Position numbers and translations under genes: made by a program. Source: Mycobacterium sp. GA-1199 (GTDB lineage: Bacteria; Actinomycetota; Actinomycetes; Mycobacteriales; Mycobacteriaceae). Taken from it: DNA of 51,708 nt. Positions 16,220 through 24,006 of the stretch are shown here, piece by piece. Position 1 is the stretch's first letter. Every line of letters starts with the position of its first letter. A model generated the notes under the pieces. The model had not been told where the DNA came from, did no database searches, and saw only the letters and a list, made by a program, of their open reading frames with translations. The DNA lies in the NCBI RefSeq assembly GCF_001500045.1, contig NZ_LQIX01000024.1, positions 1-51,708 of the forward strand, written 5' to 3'.

Positions 16220-16441
16220 GGCGGGGCTGTTTAGACTGTCCGCTTAAAACCCCGCCTCCTTGTTCCAGCGGACCGTTTCGCGGCTACCAAATGGTCCCCA
16301 AGATCAAAGTTCTGCCGATTTGGATTCGACGTCGGGGAGCGCGCGCTTTCAAGCGGACCTCCGGCTCGGCCGTGGCAGTGTCACGGCGGCGCGGTCACCG
16401 ACCCCGACCTGCCGCGATGGCGAACAAGAAGGCGGGGCTGT
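16220..16441. repeat. Three copies of a GGCGGGG-containing repeat, two forming terminal inverted repeats of a 188-bp segment
   Basis: CCCCGCCTCCTTGTTC (16250-16265) and GAACAAGAAGGCGGGG (16422-16437) are inverted copies with one mismatch, enclosing 156 bp without a gene. A third copy, GGCGGGGCTGT (16220-16230), repeats the right copy's GGCGGGGCTGT (16431-16441) and can pair with the left one as a stem. The layout resembles a tiny non-autonomous element (MITE-like), but no target-site duplication was made out. Confidence 0.45.
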
Positions 16442-16623
16442 CAGCCCGGCGAATCAGTCGCCGCGATTCGAGACCTAGACTTCTGAACCGGTCACGGCGA
16501 CGTGATCTTGAGCCGCCATTCACGGTGGTTCTTCTTTCCGGCAAAGATTTGCAGCGATCCGCTCGCAAACGTCACCAATAGCTCTGTATTGCGGGGCCAT
16601 TTCTGTGTAACAATCGTCTCTCA

Positions 16624-16644
16624 AACCCTCTCTCAACGAGGGTT
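16624..16644. promoter_or_regulatory. Short hairpin just before the secreted-protein gene
   Basis: AACCCTC-TCTCAAC-GAGGGTT forms a 7-bp stem with a 7-nt loop, ending 18 bp before the presumed start region. It may be a 5'-leader structure or the end of an upstream transcript. Confidence 0.35.
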
Positions 16645-16665
16645 CTCTTTTGGACGGAGACGATC

Positions 16666-18060
16666 ATTCCCACGTCACCTTCTCGCGTCACGGCGGGTGT
16701 CTGTGTACTCGCTGCCGGATTGCTGTTCGGCGCCGGCGGCGCCATCGCCAGTGCTGACGACTCAAGTAGTGCGGGAACGAGCGGTTCGACGGGGACCAGC
16801 CTGGGTTCCACCACCGGCACCGGCGGTTCGGAGACTGCCGGCGCGACAACCGGCACCGCGACGAACACCACTCCGAAGATCGACCGGCGCTTCCGGCTTC
16901 GCATTCCCGACTTCTCGCGGCAGTCCTCGCGGCAGAACGGATTCAACCGGCCGACGACCATCGTGCGGGGCGGCGTCCAGACGCAGGCCGAGAAGGACGC
17001 GAAGCTGGAGGACACCGAGCTGGCGGTCGACAACGAGACCGCGCCGGCCGACGAAGCCAAGACCACAGTTGTCACCGACCCGCAGACGACCGAGAGCGGA
17101 GCCGTCCCCGGCACCCAGGAGCTGACGACGGAGACCGAACCCGGTGCCGAGGGTCCGGTGCCGACGGTGCCCGCCGACGGCTCGGCAACTCAAAACGACT
17201 CGACCCCCGCCGCAGCGTCGCCGCCCTCACAGACGGGGATGGCGCCCGCCGTCCAGGTCGTCGACCCGGTGACGCCGAAAATCAAAGCCGACCCGCTGAC
17301 CAACGCGCTCGTGACGGTCAACGGCGCGGTGGTGGACTGGTCCAAGTCGCTCGCCGCGCTGCAGACATCGAAGACGCCGGTGCGAGATGCGATTGCCTCG
17401 CTGGAGACCATGCTGACGACGGTCGCCGGCGCGGTCACCCGGATGCCATCGGACTTCTACGCCATGCTGGGCATCCCCGCGTCGGCCGGCCCGCCCCAGT
17501 CGCTGATCGGTGGGAGCGGCACGCTGGCTGCCAGGAAGGTCAACGTTCCGACCGGCGGAACACTGGTCGGGCCCCATCCGGGCGAAGCCACGCTGCCCGT
17601 GGCCCCCGCGGGAAGCGGCTCGCTGTTCGGCACCATGGCCCCGCGCCCGGCACAGGGCAAGGTGACCACCACTGGCACCGTCCAACCGCTCGCGGTCTCG
17701 GGAACCGTGCCGCTGAGCACGGCCGCCGCGCCGGCCAGTGCGAAGTCCATCTTCGAGCACGTCATCGAGGCGGTCCTGGTTCCGGCATCGTTGACGGCTT
17801 TGGCTGCCGTGGCGTTGCCGGGTGTCGGCGCCTTGCTCATCGTCGCCGCGGCGGGCATCCGTGTCGGCTACCGGCAGGCGAAAGCCGCTGTCGCGCTGCG
17901 GGCCTCCGGTATCGCGAGGTTTGCCGGGCCGGGTCCGCTGGGTGTCGTCCGCTCGGGCTCCATGGTTGCGCTACGTCAGCGCGCCCGTGGACCGCGCACC
18001 AAACGCGCGGTGTGCCCGGAGGCGGACCGCGTGGCGCGCAGCCACGAACACGTCGCCTAG
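16666..18060 (+). CDS. Secreted/membrane-anchored Thr-Pro-rich protein with noncanonical start
   Basis: About 464 residues if begun at ATT 16666. A signal peptide is clear (RVTAGVCVLAAGLLFGAGGA then IASADD, an AxA cleavage site). A Ser/Thr/Gly-rich stretch follows, then a basic segment around RRFRLRIPDFSRQSSRQ, then a long Pro/Thr/Ala-rich extracytoplasmic region. Near the C-terminus a hydrophobic segment (SLTALAAVALPGVGALLIVAA) precedes a basic tail GIRVGYRQAKAAVALRASGI..., so it is probably anchored in the membrane. The frame is open back to a TAG at 16579 but contains no ATG, GTG or TTG before the signal peptide; the first TTG (16720) lies inside it. GGAG sits 6 nt before ATT 16666. Function unknown. 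Confidence 0.65.
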   Translation: MPTSPSRVTAGVCVLAAGLLFGAGGAIASADDSSSAGTSGSTGTSLGSTTGTGGSETAGATTGTATNTTPKIDRRFRLRIPDFSRQSSRQNGFNRPTTIVRGGVQTQAEKDAKLEDTELAVDNETAPADEAKTTVVTDPQTTESGAVPGTQELTTETEPGAEGPVPTVPADGSATQNDSTPAAASPPSQTGMAPAVQVVDPVTPKIKADPLTNALVTVNGAVVDWSKSLAALQTSKTPVRDAIASLETMLTTVAGAVTRMPSDFYAMLGIPASAGPPQSLIGGSGTLAARKVNVPTGGTLVGPHPGEATLPVAPAGSGSLFGTMAPRPAQGKVTTTGTVQPLAVSGTVPLSTAAAPASAKSIFEHVIEAVLVPASLTALAAVALPGVGALLIVAAAGIRVGYRQAKAAVALRASGIARFAGPGPLGVVRSGSMVALRQRARGPRTKRAVCPEADRVARSHEHVA

Positions 18061-18082
18061 TTGCATCACACCTAGTCCGCGG

Positions 18083-18997
18083 CTACATCCGCGATGTGGC
18101 TTCGGTCAACGCCGCATCGATCTCGGTCCACGTGCGCCGCACAATATCGGCGACCGGCAGCAGCTCCCGGATCCGCGACGAGACCTGTCCGGTGTTGGCC
18201 ACACTGGCGTTCAAGTCGCCGTCGAAGTACAGCTCGGTGATCTTGCCCAGCAGGCGAGCCCCCGGGTCGTGAGCCGCGACACGTGCGGCCAGACCGGTGC
18301 GCAGGACGCGCATCGTCGGGTTGCCGGGGACGTCGAGAAGCACGGTCCCGGAGTCGTCCGCCGTCACGATCGCTTCCTTGAAATTCGCGTGTACGGCCGC
18401 CTCGAGGCTCGCCAGCATCCGGGTGCCCATCTGGACGCCTTCAGCGCCGAGGACCAGCGCCGCGGCCGCCGACCTGGCGTCGCACATGCCACCCGCCGCG
18501 ATGATCGGCAAATCCACGTTCTCGGCGACCAACGGAAGAAGCACCATCGTCGACGCGCCCAGCAGCGACTTGAACCCACCGCCTTCGACGCCCTCGACCA
18601 CCAACGCGTCCACGCCGGCATCGGCCGCCTTGCGCGCGCCCTTCAAGGATCCGACGACGTGCACGACCGTCATGCCGGCGTCGTGCAGGCGTGCGGTGAA
18701 CAACGCCGGATCGCCCGCCGAGGTGAAGACGTGGTTCACCCCGGCCGCGGCCAAGATGTCGACGATCGACGGGTCGGCCTTCCAGCCTTGGATCATCAGG
18801 TTGGCCGCGACCGGCTTGCCGGTGAGCTCCCGCACCCGCTGCAGATCGGCGCGGCCGTCGTCGGTCAGCGTCTCGATCATGCCCAGGCCGCCGGCCTCGG
18901 AGACCGCCGCGGCCAGTTCGGCGCGCGCGATGTAGGTCATGGGCGCCTGCACGACGGGGAAGTCGACGCCGAGGAGCTCCTGGATTCGGTTGGTCAC
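18083..18997 (-). CDS. Nitronate monooxygenase-like / 2-nitropropane dioxygenase family FMN protein
   Basis: 304 residues, a TIM-barrel flavoprotein of the NMO/FabK-like family. The start GTG 18997 gives VTNRIQELLGVDFPVVQAPM, the typical N-terminus. FMN-binding segments include IIAAGGMCDARSAAAALVLGAEGVQMGTRMLAS. In true nitronate monooxygenases the strand reads EAGGH with a catalytic His; here it is VEGVEGGGFKS, with Phe in that place. So it may not oxidise nitronates and could be an enoyl reductase-like or other FMN enzyme. It is divergent from the Rieske oxygenase gene, sharing a 116-bp promoter region with an inverted repeat. Confidence 0.85.
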   Translation of the reverse strand: MTNRIQELLGVDFPVVQAPMTYIARAELAAAVSEAGGLGMIETLTDDGRADLQRVRELTGKPVAANLMIQGWKADPSIVDILAAAGVNHVFTSAGDPALFTARLHDAGMTVVHVVGSLKGARKAADAGVDALVVEGVEGGGFKSLLGASTMVLLPLVAENVDLPIIAAGGMCDARSAAAALVLGAEGVQMGTRMLASLEAAVHANFKEAIVTADDSGTVLLDVPGNPTMRVLRTGLAARVAAHDPGARLLGKITELYFDGDLNASVANTGQVSSRIRELLPVADIVRRTWTEIDAALTEATSRM

Positions 18998-19051
18998 GAG
19001 GTCATTCTGCGGTGAGGCCCGCCCGCGACGAAATATCCTGGCCATTTTTAC

Positions 19052-19065
19052 ATTGAGTGCTCTAT
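19052..19065. promoter_or_regulatory. Imperfect inverted repeat in the NMO/Rieske divergent promoter
   Basis: ATTGAGTGCTCTAT has the symmetric form AT-n-GAG-nn-CTC-n-AT. It lies 48 bp before the Rieske ATG within an AT-rich promoter region. A candidate operator for the TetR encoded at 21254-21895. Confidence 0.35.
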
Positions 19066-19113
19066 CATTTGTCGGACCGAGACCCAGTGGCAGCGCAGCC
19101 CGAGAGGACGTCA

Positions 19114-20163
19114 ATGGCCAAGCCGCCCCTGTCGATGAAGCCGACCGGATGGTTCCAGGTTGCGTGGTCGGCAGAGCTCCAGCCCGGCGACGTCCGGCGG
19201 ATGAAGTACTTCGACCGCGAGATGATCGCCTGGCGAACAGCTTCCGGCCAAGCGGTGGTGATGGACGCGTACTGCGAGCACCTGGGGGCCCATCTGGGCT
19301 ACGGCGGCCATGTCGAGGGTGAAGTCATCGAGTGCCCGTTCCACGGCTGGCGGTGGAACTCCGAAGGCCGCAACGTCTGTATCCCGTACCAGGACCGGCC
19401 GAACCGCGGCCGTCGGATCCGCAGTTACCCCGTCACCGAACGCAACGACTCGATCTACATCTGGCACGACATCGCCGGACGCGCACCCTATTTCGACGCG
19501 CCGGACATCTTCGGCAGTTTCGGTGACACCCGCACCGCCGCCCACTACTACCCACCGATGACGTTGCACCGCGAGGGCCTCGAACTGCATCCTCAGTACG
19601 TGCTGGAGAACGGCGTCGATTTCGCGCACTTCAAGTTCGTGCACAAGACACCGATCATCCCGGTCTTCACTCGCCACGACTTCGCCGAGCCGTGGTCGTA
19701 TGTCGACTTCACGATCACCTTCGAAGGCGACGAGACCCAGTCGATCGACGACGTCCGAAGCGGTGTGGAAGCCATCAACGGTGGCCTCGGTATCGCGGTG
19801 ACCAAGAGCTGGGGCATGGTGGACAACCGGACGATCTCGGCGATCACCCCCGTCGATGACCGAACATCGGACGTCCGGTTCATGGTCTACATCGGACGGA
19901 CCCCCGGCCGCGACGACCAACGGGCCGAGGCCAAGGCCACCGAGTTCGGCGCCGAGGTCATCCGCCAATTCACCCAGGATGTGCACATCTGGTCGCACCA
20001 GCGCTATTCCGACCCGCCCGCGCTGGCGACAGCCGAGTACGAGGGGTTCACCGCATTACGCAAATGGGCGACCCAGTTCTATCCCGACGGCCGCGGCGGC
20101 AATGCCGCGGACCTCGAAATAGCCCGCGCCACTACGTCATCCGAGAAAGGCCCGACCCGATGA
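19114..20163 (+). CDS. Rieske non-haem iron oxygenase, KshA-like
   Basis: 349 residues. The Rieske [2Fe-2S] ligands are C54-x-H56 and C74-xx-H77 (YCEHLGAH ... IECPFHGW). The mononuclear iron site N166-xx-D169-xx-H172-xxxx-H177 (ENGVDFAHFKFVH) is the pattern of KshA, the oxygenase of 3-ketosteroid 9-alpha-hydroxylase. A third Asp ligand probably lies in QFTQDVHIW near residue 290. ATG 19114 has AGAGG upstream. An electron-transfer reductase (KshB-type) is not in the window. It overlaps the next gene by ATGA. Substrate may be a steroid or another polycyclic/terpenoid compound; KshA-like sequence alone does not fix it. Confidence 0.88.
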   Translation: MAKPPLSMKPTGWFQVAWSAELQPGDVRRMKYFDREMIAWRTASGQAVVMDAYCEHLGAHLGYGGHVEGEVIECPFHGWRWNSEGRNVCIPYQDRPNRGRRIRSYPVTERNDSIYIWHDIAGRAPYFDAPDIFGSFGDTRTAAHYYPPMTLHREGLELHPQYVLENGVDFAHFKFVHKTPIIPVFTRHDFAEPWSYVDFTITFEGDETQSIDDVRSGVEAINGGLGIAVTKSWGMVDNRTISAITPVDDRTSDVRFMVYIGRTPGRDDQRAEAKATEFGAEVIRQFTQDVHIWSHQRYSDPPALATAEYEGFTALRKWATQFYPDGRGGNAADLEIARATTSSEKGPTR

Positions 20164-21251
20164 CCGCACACCTCGCCCGCCCGACACGTGTCTTCCAGGT
20201 TGCCACGGGCAACCTCGGGACCGAGATGATCAAGCGGATCGGGGAGCATCCGGATCTCGAGCTCGTCGGGCTGCACTGCTACACACCTGAAAAGGTCGGC
20301 CGCGATGCCGGTGAAATCGTCGGCATCGGCCCGATCGGAGTCCGCGCGACCGGAACGATCGAGGAGATCCTCGCCGCCGAACCCGATGTCCTGACGTTCC
20401 ACGGCGTGTTCCCCGATGAGGACCTCTACGTCCAGGTTCTCGAGGCGGGCATCAACATCGTCACCACGGCCGACTGGATCACCGGGTGGCACCGCGACAC
20501 CAACCATCCGCATCCCTCGGGTAAGCCCGTGTCCCAGCTCCTCGAAGAAGCATGTCGCCAAGGCGGTTCCACGTTCTACGGCACCGGCATGAACCCCGGA
20601 CTCAACCAGATTCTCGGCGTGGTGTGTTCGGCCGACGTCGCCGAGATCGAGAACGTCACCACGATCGAGTCCGTCGACGTGTCGTGCCATCACTCGCGCG
20701 ACACCTGGATCGAGGTCGGTTACGGTCAACCCGTCGACGATCCGGAGATCCCGGCCAAGCTGGAGAAGTACACTCGGGTGTTCGCCGACAGTGTGCTGAT
20801 GATGGCCGACTGCTTCGATCTGGAACTCGACGAGGTCAAGTTCAGCTACGAGTTGGGCGCCTGCACAAAGGATGTGGACCTCGGCTGGTATCAGCTGCCC
20901 AAGGGCTCGCTGGGCGGGAACTACATCAAGTACCAAGGCATGGTCGACGGGGTACCGCGGGTGGAGACACATCTGGAATGGCAGATGACACCGCACACCG
21001 ACCCGCACTGGGATATCAAGGGCTGCTACATCACCCAGATCAAGGGTGACCCGTGCGTGTACAACAAGCACATGATCTTCCCGAAGCCCGGCGTGGACCT
21101 GTCGAATCCCGAGGCCTTCGCCTCCATCGGAATGACGGTCACCGGAATGCCTGCGCTGCACGCCATCCGGTCGGTGGTGGGCGCGCCCCCGGGGTTGATC
21201 ACCAGCGCCGAGCTGCCGCTGCGCGGGTTCGCCGGCCGCTTCAAGAGGTAG
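20160..21251 (+). CDS. Dihydrodipicolinate reductase-like / NAD(P)H-dependent amine dehydrogenase family protein
   Basis: 363 residues. The N-terminal Rossmann segment VFQVATGNLGTEMIKRIGEHPDLELVGLHCYTPEKVGRDAG resembles the DapB/2,4-diaminopentanoate dehydrogenase-like family widespread in mycobacteria. EPDVLTFHG, then INIVTTADWITGWH, is the usual nucleotide-site region, and GTGMNPGLNQILGVV starts the substrate domain. Start ATG 20160 overlaps the Rieske stop, so both are made together and probably act on the same compound. Members of this group are commonly annotated dihydrodipicolinate reductase but sit in steroid/terpenoid catabolic loci; their reaction is mostly unproven. Confidence 0.82.
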   Translation: MTAHLARPTRVFQVATGNLGTEMIKRIGEHPDLELVGLHCYTPEKVGRDAGEIVGIGPIGVRATGTIEEILAAEPDVLTFHGVFPDEDLYVQVLEAGINIVTTADWITGWHRDTNHPHPSGKPVSQLLEEACRQGGSTFYGTGMNPGLNQILGVVCSADVAEIENVTTIESVDVSCHHSRDTWIEVGYGQPVDDPEIPAKLEKYTRVFADSVLMMADCFDLELDEVKFSYELGACTKDVDLGWYQLPKGSLGGNYIKYQGMVDGVPRVETHLEWQMTPHTDPHWDIKGCYITQIKGDPCVYNKHMIFPKPGVDLSNPEAFASIGMTVTGMPALHAIRSVVGAPPGLITSAELPLRGFAGRFKR

Positions 21252-21253
21252 GA

Positions 21254-21895
21254 ATGCCCCAGGCCGCCAACGTCGCGCCGCGCCGCCCGCCCAACGGTAA
21301 GCAGGTCCGCGCGGATCGGACCCGCGCGATGGTCATCGAGGAGACGGTGCGTTGCGTCCTGGAAGAGGGATTCGCCGCGGCGAGCGCCAAGCACATCACC
21401 GAACGCGCGGGCGTGACCTGGGGCGTGATCCAGTACCACTTCGGTGACCGGGACGGGTTGTTGATGGCCGTCGTCGACGAGGGCTTCGGGCAACTGGTGG
21501 CCTGCCTGCACGACGTCCAGGCCGCTTCGGGCGAGCACTACGGGCGCGCGCGCACCGAACTGGTGATCAACGCGGTCGCCGACGCCTTCCTGAGCCCGAC
21601 ATCCATTGCGGCGCTGGAGATCTTGATCGCCACCCGAACCGGTCGCGCCGATGCTCAGCAGCGTCATCTGGCGGAGCTGTTCTCCACACTGACCCGGCTC
21701 GGCCGGTTCGTCGCCGAGGGCCTCGACCGCAAACACGCCGACGCGGTGGGCAACCTGATCTGGACCACGCTGATGGGGGCGATGGTGGCCAGGATGGCGG
21801 TCGAGGAACCGGTCGACGTCGGTCGCGAGCTGCGGGCGTTGACTGACGTCGTCACGGCCTACGTCGAGCTTCAGCTCGACGCGGCCGCGGGATAG
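21254..21895 (+). CDS. TetR-family transcriptional regulator
   Basis: 213 residues. The N-terminal HTH domain reads VIEETVRCVLEEGFAAASAKHITERAGVTWGVIQYHFGDRDGLLMAVVDEGF, with the usual YHFGDRDGLL turn. The C-terminal helices (RTELVINAVADAFLSPTSIAALEILIATRTGR) form the dimer/ligand domain. Start ATG 21254, two bases after the stop of the reductase-like gene, so it ends the Rieske operon. Such an arrangement favours feedback control of the 19114 promoter by substrate or product. It is convergent with usp. Confidence 0.9.
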   Translation: MPQAANVAPRRPPNGKQVRADRTRAMVIEETVRCVLEEGFAAASAKHITERAGVTWGVIQYHFGDRDGLLMAVVDEGFGQLVACLHDVQAASGEHYGRARTELVINAVADAFLSPTSIAALEILIATRTGRADAQQRHLAELFSTLTRLGRFVAEGLDRKHADAVGNLIWTTLMGAMVARMAVEEPVDVGRELRALTDVVTAYVELQLDAAAG

Positions 21896-21897
21896 TT

Positions 21898-22773
21898 CTA
21901 CCGCGGTCGCACGACGATCACCGGCGCCTTGGCCGACTGAGCGACCTTGGCGGCTACGGAGCCGAGCACAAGGTTCTTGAATCCGCCGCGGCCCCGGCTG
22001 CCGACGACGACGAGCTGAGCCTCGCCCGACGCTTCGACGAGCCGTCGCGCGGGGTCGTCGCTGACGATCCGGCGCTGCACCTGCACATCCGGGTACCGCT
22101 CCTGCCAGCCGGCGAGGCGTTCGGAGAGGACCCGGTGTCCGCCGTCCTCGTGGCGCTCCCAGTCGCTGCCAATCGAAGGAAATGAGGCATCGCTCCACGC
22201 GTGCAGCGCGACCAGCCCCACACCGCGCCTAGAGGCCTCGTCGAACGCCAGCGCGGTGGCGTCTTCCGAGGCGGGCGAACCGTCGATGCCGACCAGGACG
22301 GGAGAGCCGGGGTCGACGGCCGCCGATTCATCGGTGCGCACGACCGCGACCGGACCTCGTCCGTGGTGCAGCAGGCCACTGCTGACCGAACCGAGGAAGG
22401 CCCGGCCGAGAATGCCGAGACCTCGGGACCCTGACACGGTCATGTATGCGTCGTGCGAGGCGGCGACGAGCGCCGCGGGCGCAGCGGATTTCACGATGTG
22501 CGTTTCGATGGCCGGTGGCGCCTTGTCACCCGCAGCGGCCTGCACGCCTTTCTGCGCCGCGTCGAGGATGTCGCGGCCGTTGGATTCCATCGACTCGACG
22601 TAGCTGGCTTCCAGATACGCCACCGGCCAGGTCACCACGACGGGCGCGATCGCATGGAGCAACCTGATCGGTTCGTCCCGCAACAGGGCCTCGCGAGTGG
22701 CCCACCGGATGGCGGCCTCCGAGTCCGGTGATCCGTCGACGCCAACAAGAATTCCGCTGGGACCGGCAGCCAT
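21898..22773 (-). CDS. Universal stress protein, two Usp domains
   Basis: 291 residues with two tandem UspA domains (~1-145 and ~150-291). Each begins ILVGVDGSPDSEAAIRW or VLVGIDGSPASEDATAL. Each carries the ATP-binding G-xx-G-x9-G(S/T) motif: GSRGLGILGRAFLGSVS and GSRGRGGFKNLVLGSVA. So both domains probably bind ATP, as in Rv2623. Start ATG 22773 has GGGAGAG upstream; a longer in-frame ATG would cross the promoter. A DosR-like box lies 65 bp upstream. Known of the family: several two-domain mycobacterial Usp genes belong to the hypoxia/dormancy DosR regulon. Confidence 0.93.
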   Translation of the reverse strand: MAAGPSGILVGVDGSPDSEAAIRWATREALLRDEPIRLLHAIAPVVVTWPVAYLEASYVESMESNGRDILDAAQKGVQAAAGDKAPPAIETHIVKSAAPAALVAASHDAYMTVSGSRGLGILGRAFLGSVSSGLLHHGRGPVAVVRTDESAAVDPGSPVLVGIDGSPASEDATALAFDEASRRGVGLVALHAWSDASFPSIGSDWERHEDGGHRVLSERLAGWQERYPDVQVQRRIVSDDPARRLVEASGEAQLVVVGSRGRGGFKNLVLGSVAAKVAQSAKAPVIVVRPR

Positions 22774-22837
22774 GATCTCTCCCTTCGCCACATGGCGGTT
22801 GACCGACTCCACGTTAGGTGGTCGGCGGCGCATGTGG

Positions 22838-22857
22838 ACAGAGCCTTTGGTCCCTCA
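22838..22857 (-). promoter_or_regulatory. DosR (dormancy regulator) box upstream of usp
   Basis: On the minus strand the site reads TGAGGGACCAAAGGCTCTGT, with the DosR core GGGAC-C-AA-A-GGC-TC aligned to GGGACTWWAGTCCC. About 12 of 20 consensus positions agree, best in the left half. It is 65 bp upstream of the usp start, in the 98-bp gap after the acyl-CoA dehydrogenase. A weak CCCTC/GAGGG stem (22852-22871) overlapping it may end the upstream transcript. Confidence 0.55.
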
Positions 22858-22871
22858 TGCGATCGCGAGGG

Positions 22872-23996
22872 TCAGGACCTGGTCAGCTCCGCGTACCGGG
22901 TGACGTGGAAGTCGGTGGTGCCGAACTCGTACTGCAGGGCCGTCAGCCGCTTGAAATAGTGGCCGATCGCGAGTTCCTCGGTCATGCCCATACCACCGTG
23001 CAGCTGAACCGACTGCTGTCCGATGAACCGCGCGGCCCGACCGACGGTGGCCTTGGCGGCCGAAACCGCGCGCGCCCGCACATCCGGCTCGGCATCGAGG
23101 TTCAGGACCGCCAGGTATACGGCGGACACCGCCTGTTCGACTTCCATGTACATGTCGACCATGCGGTGCGCCAACACCTGGAAACTACCGATCGGCTGGC
23201 CGAACTGCTGGCGTTGTTTGGCGTATTCGACGGTGTCGGCCAACACCTTCCGCATGCACCCGACCGCTTCCGCGCACACCGCGGCGGCTCCTTCGTCGCG
23301 TGCCTGAGCCAGCGACGGCCATGCCGCGCCCTCCTCGCCGAGCAGCGCGTCGGCTCCAAGCCGCAGACCATCGAACGTGAGATCGGATGCCCTGCGGTCG
23401 TCGATGGTGCGGTAGTGGTGGGCGGCGACGGCGTCACCGGCCGACTCGAGATCGACGAGAAACAGCGAGATCCCGTTGGGGGTGCGCGCGGTGGCCAGCA
23501 GGTGAGTGGCCAAAGGCGCACTCGCGACGACGATCTTGGACCCCCGCAGCACCCATTCGTCACCGTCGCGCTCGGCGCTGGTCGCCACCTCCGCCCAGTT
23601 GTGGCCGGACGCCGACTCATTCGCCGCCAGCGCGACGATCGCCGTTCCCTCGACGATCCGCTCGAGCAGCGCCGAAGCCCTCTCACCGCCCGCACGCTGC
23701 AGCAGGCCACCCGACACGACAACGGTGTCCACGTACGGCTCGACGGCCAACGCATGCCCGAGTGCCTCGGCGATGACCATCACTTCGACTGGCCCGCCGC
23801 CGATTCCGCCGAGGTCCTCGGGCAACGCGGCGCCGAGGATTCCGAGCTCGTTGGCGAACCCGGCCCAGATGTCGGGCTGCCAACCGGCACCCGACTTCGC
23901 CGCCGCGCGGCTGCTTTCGAGCTCGTATCGGCTCGACAAGAACTTGTTCAAGCCGTCGCGCAGCAGTTCTTGTTCCTTGCTCAGGGTGAAGTCCAT
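22872..23996 (-). CDS. Acyl-CoA dehydrogenase (FadE-like), probable partner subunit
   Basis: 374 residues, acyl-CoA dehydrogenase fold: MDFTLSKEQELLRDGLNKFL, LPEDLGGIGGGPVEVMVIAEALGHAL, then ARTPNGISLFLVDL in the beta domain. AKQRQQFGQPIGSFQVLAHRMVDMYMEVEQ and QLHGGMGMTEELAIGHYFKRL follow. The C-terminus QYEFGTTDFHV lacks the YEGT-type Glu loop. Start ATG 23996, 10 bp after the stop of the neighbouring FadE gene. Two adjacent dissimilar FadE genes in mycobacteria often encode alpha2-beta2 heterotetramers, as ChsE4-ChsE5 does in cholesterol side-chain oxidation. This pair probably does likewise; that is inference. Confidence 0.9.
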   Translation of the reverse strand: MDFTLSKEQELLRDGLNKFLSSRYELESSRAAAKSGAGWQPDIWAGFANELGILGAALPEDLGGIGGGPVEVMVIAEALGHALAVEPYVDTVVVSGGLLQRAGGERASALLERIVEGTAIVALAANESASGHNWAEVATSAERDGDEWVLRGSKIVVASAPLATHLLATARTPNGISLFLVDLESAGDAVAAHHYRTIDDRRASDLTFDGLRLGADALLGEEGAAWPSLAQARDEGAAAVCAEAVGCMRKVLADTVEYAKQRQQFGQPIGSFQVLAHRMVDMYMEVEQAVSAVYLAVLNLDAEPDVRARAVSAAKATVGRAARFIGQQSVQLHGGMGMTEELAIGHYFKRLTALQYEFGTTDFHVTRYAELTRS

Positions 23997-24006
23997 ATCA
24001 AGCCCC

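Larger units (their letters stand above)
16133..16665. other. Gene-free stretch of ~530 bp between P450 remnant and secreted-protein gene
   Basis: No convincing coding frame on either strand. It contains the GGCGGGG-bearing repeats described at 16220-16441 and a 7-bp hairpin at 16624-16644. Together with the decayed P450 it looks like a small region of sequence decay or rearrangement. Confidence 0.6.

Noticed and set aside
16180..16581. 133-codon frame upstream of the secreted protein
   Set aside because: Arg/Ser-rich product that runs through the GGCGGGG repeats and has no homology I recognise.
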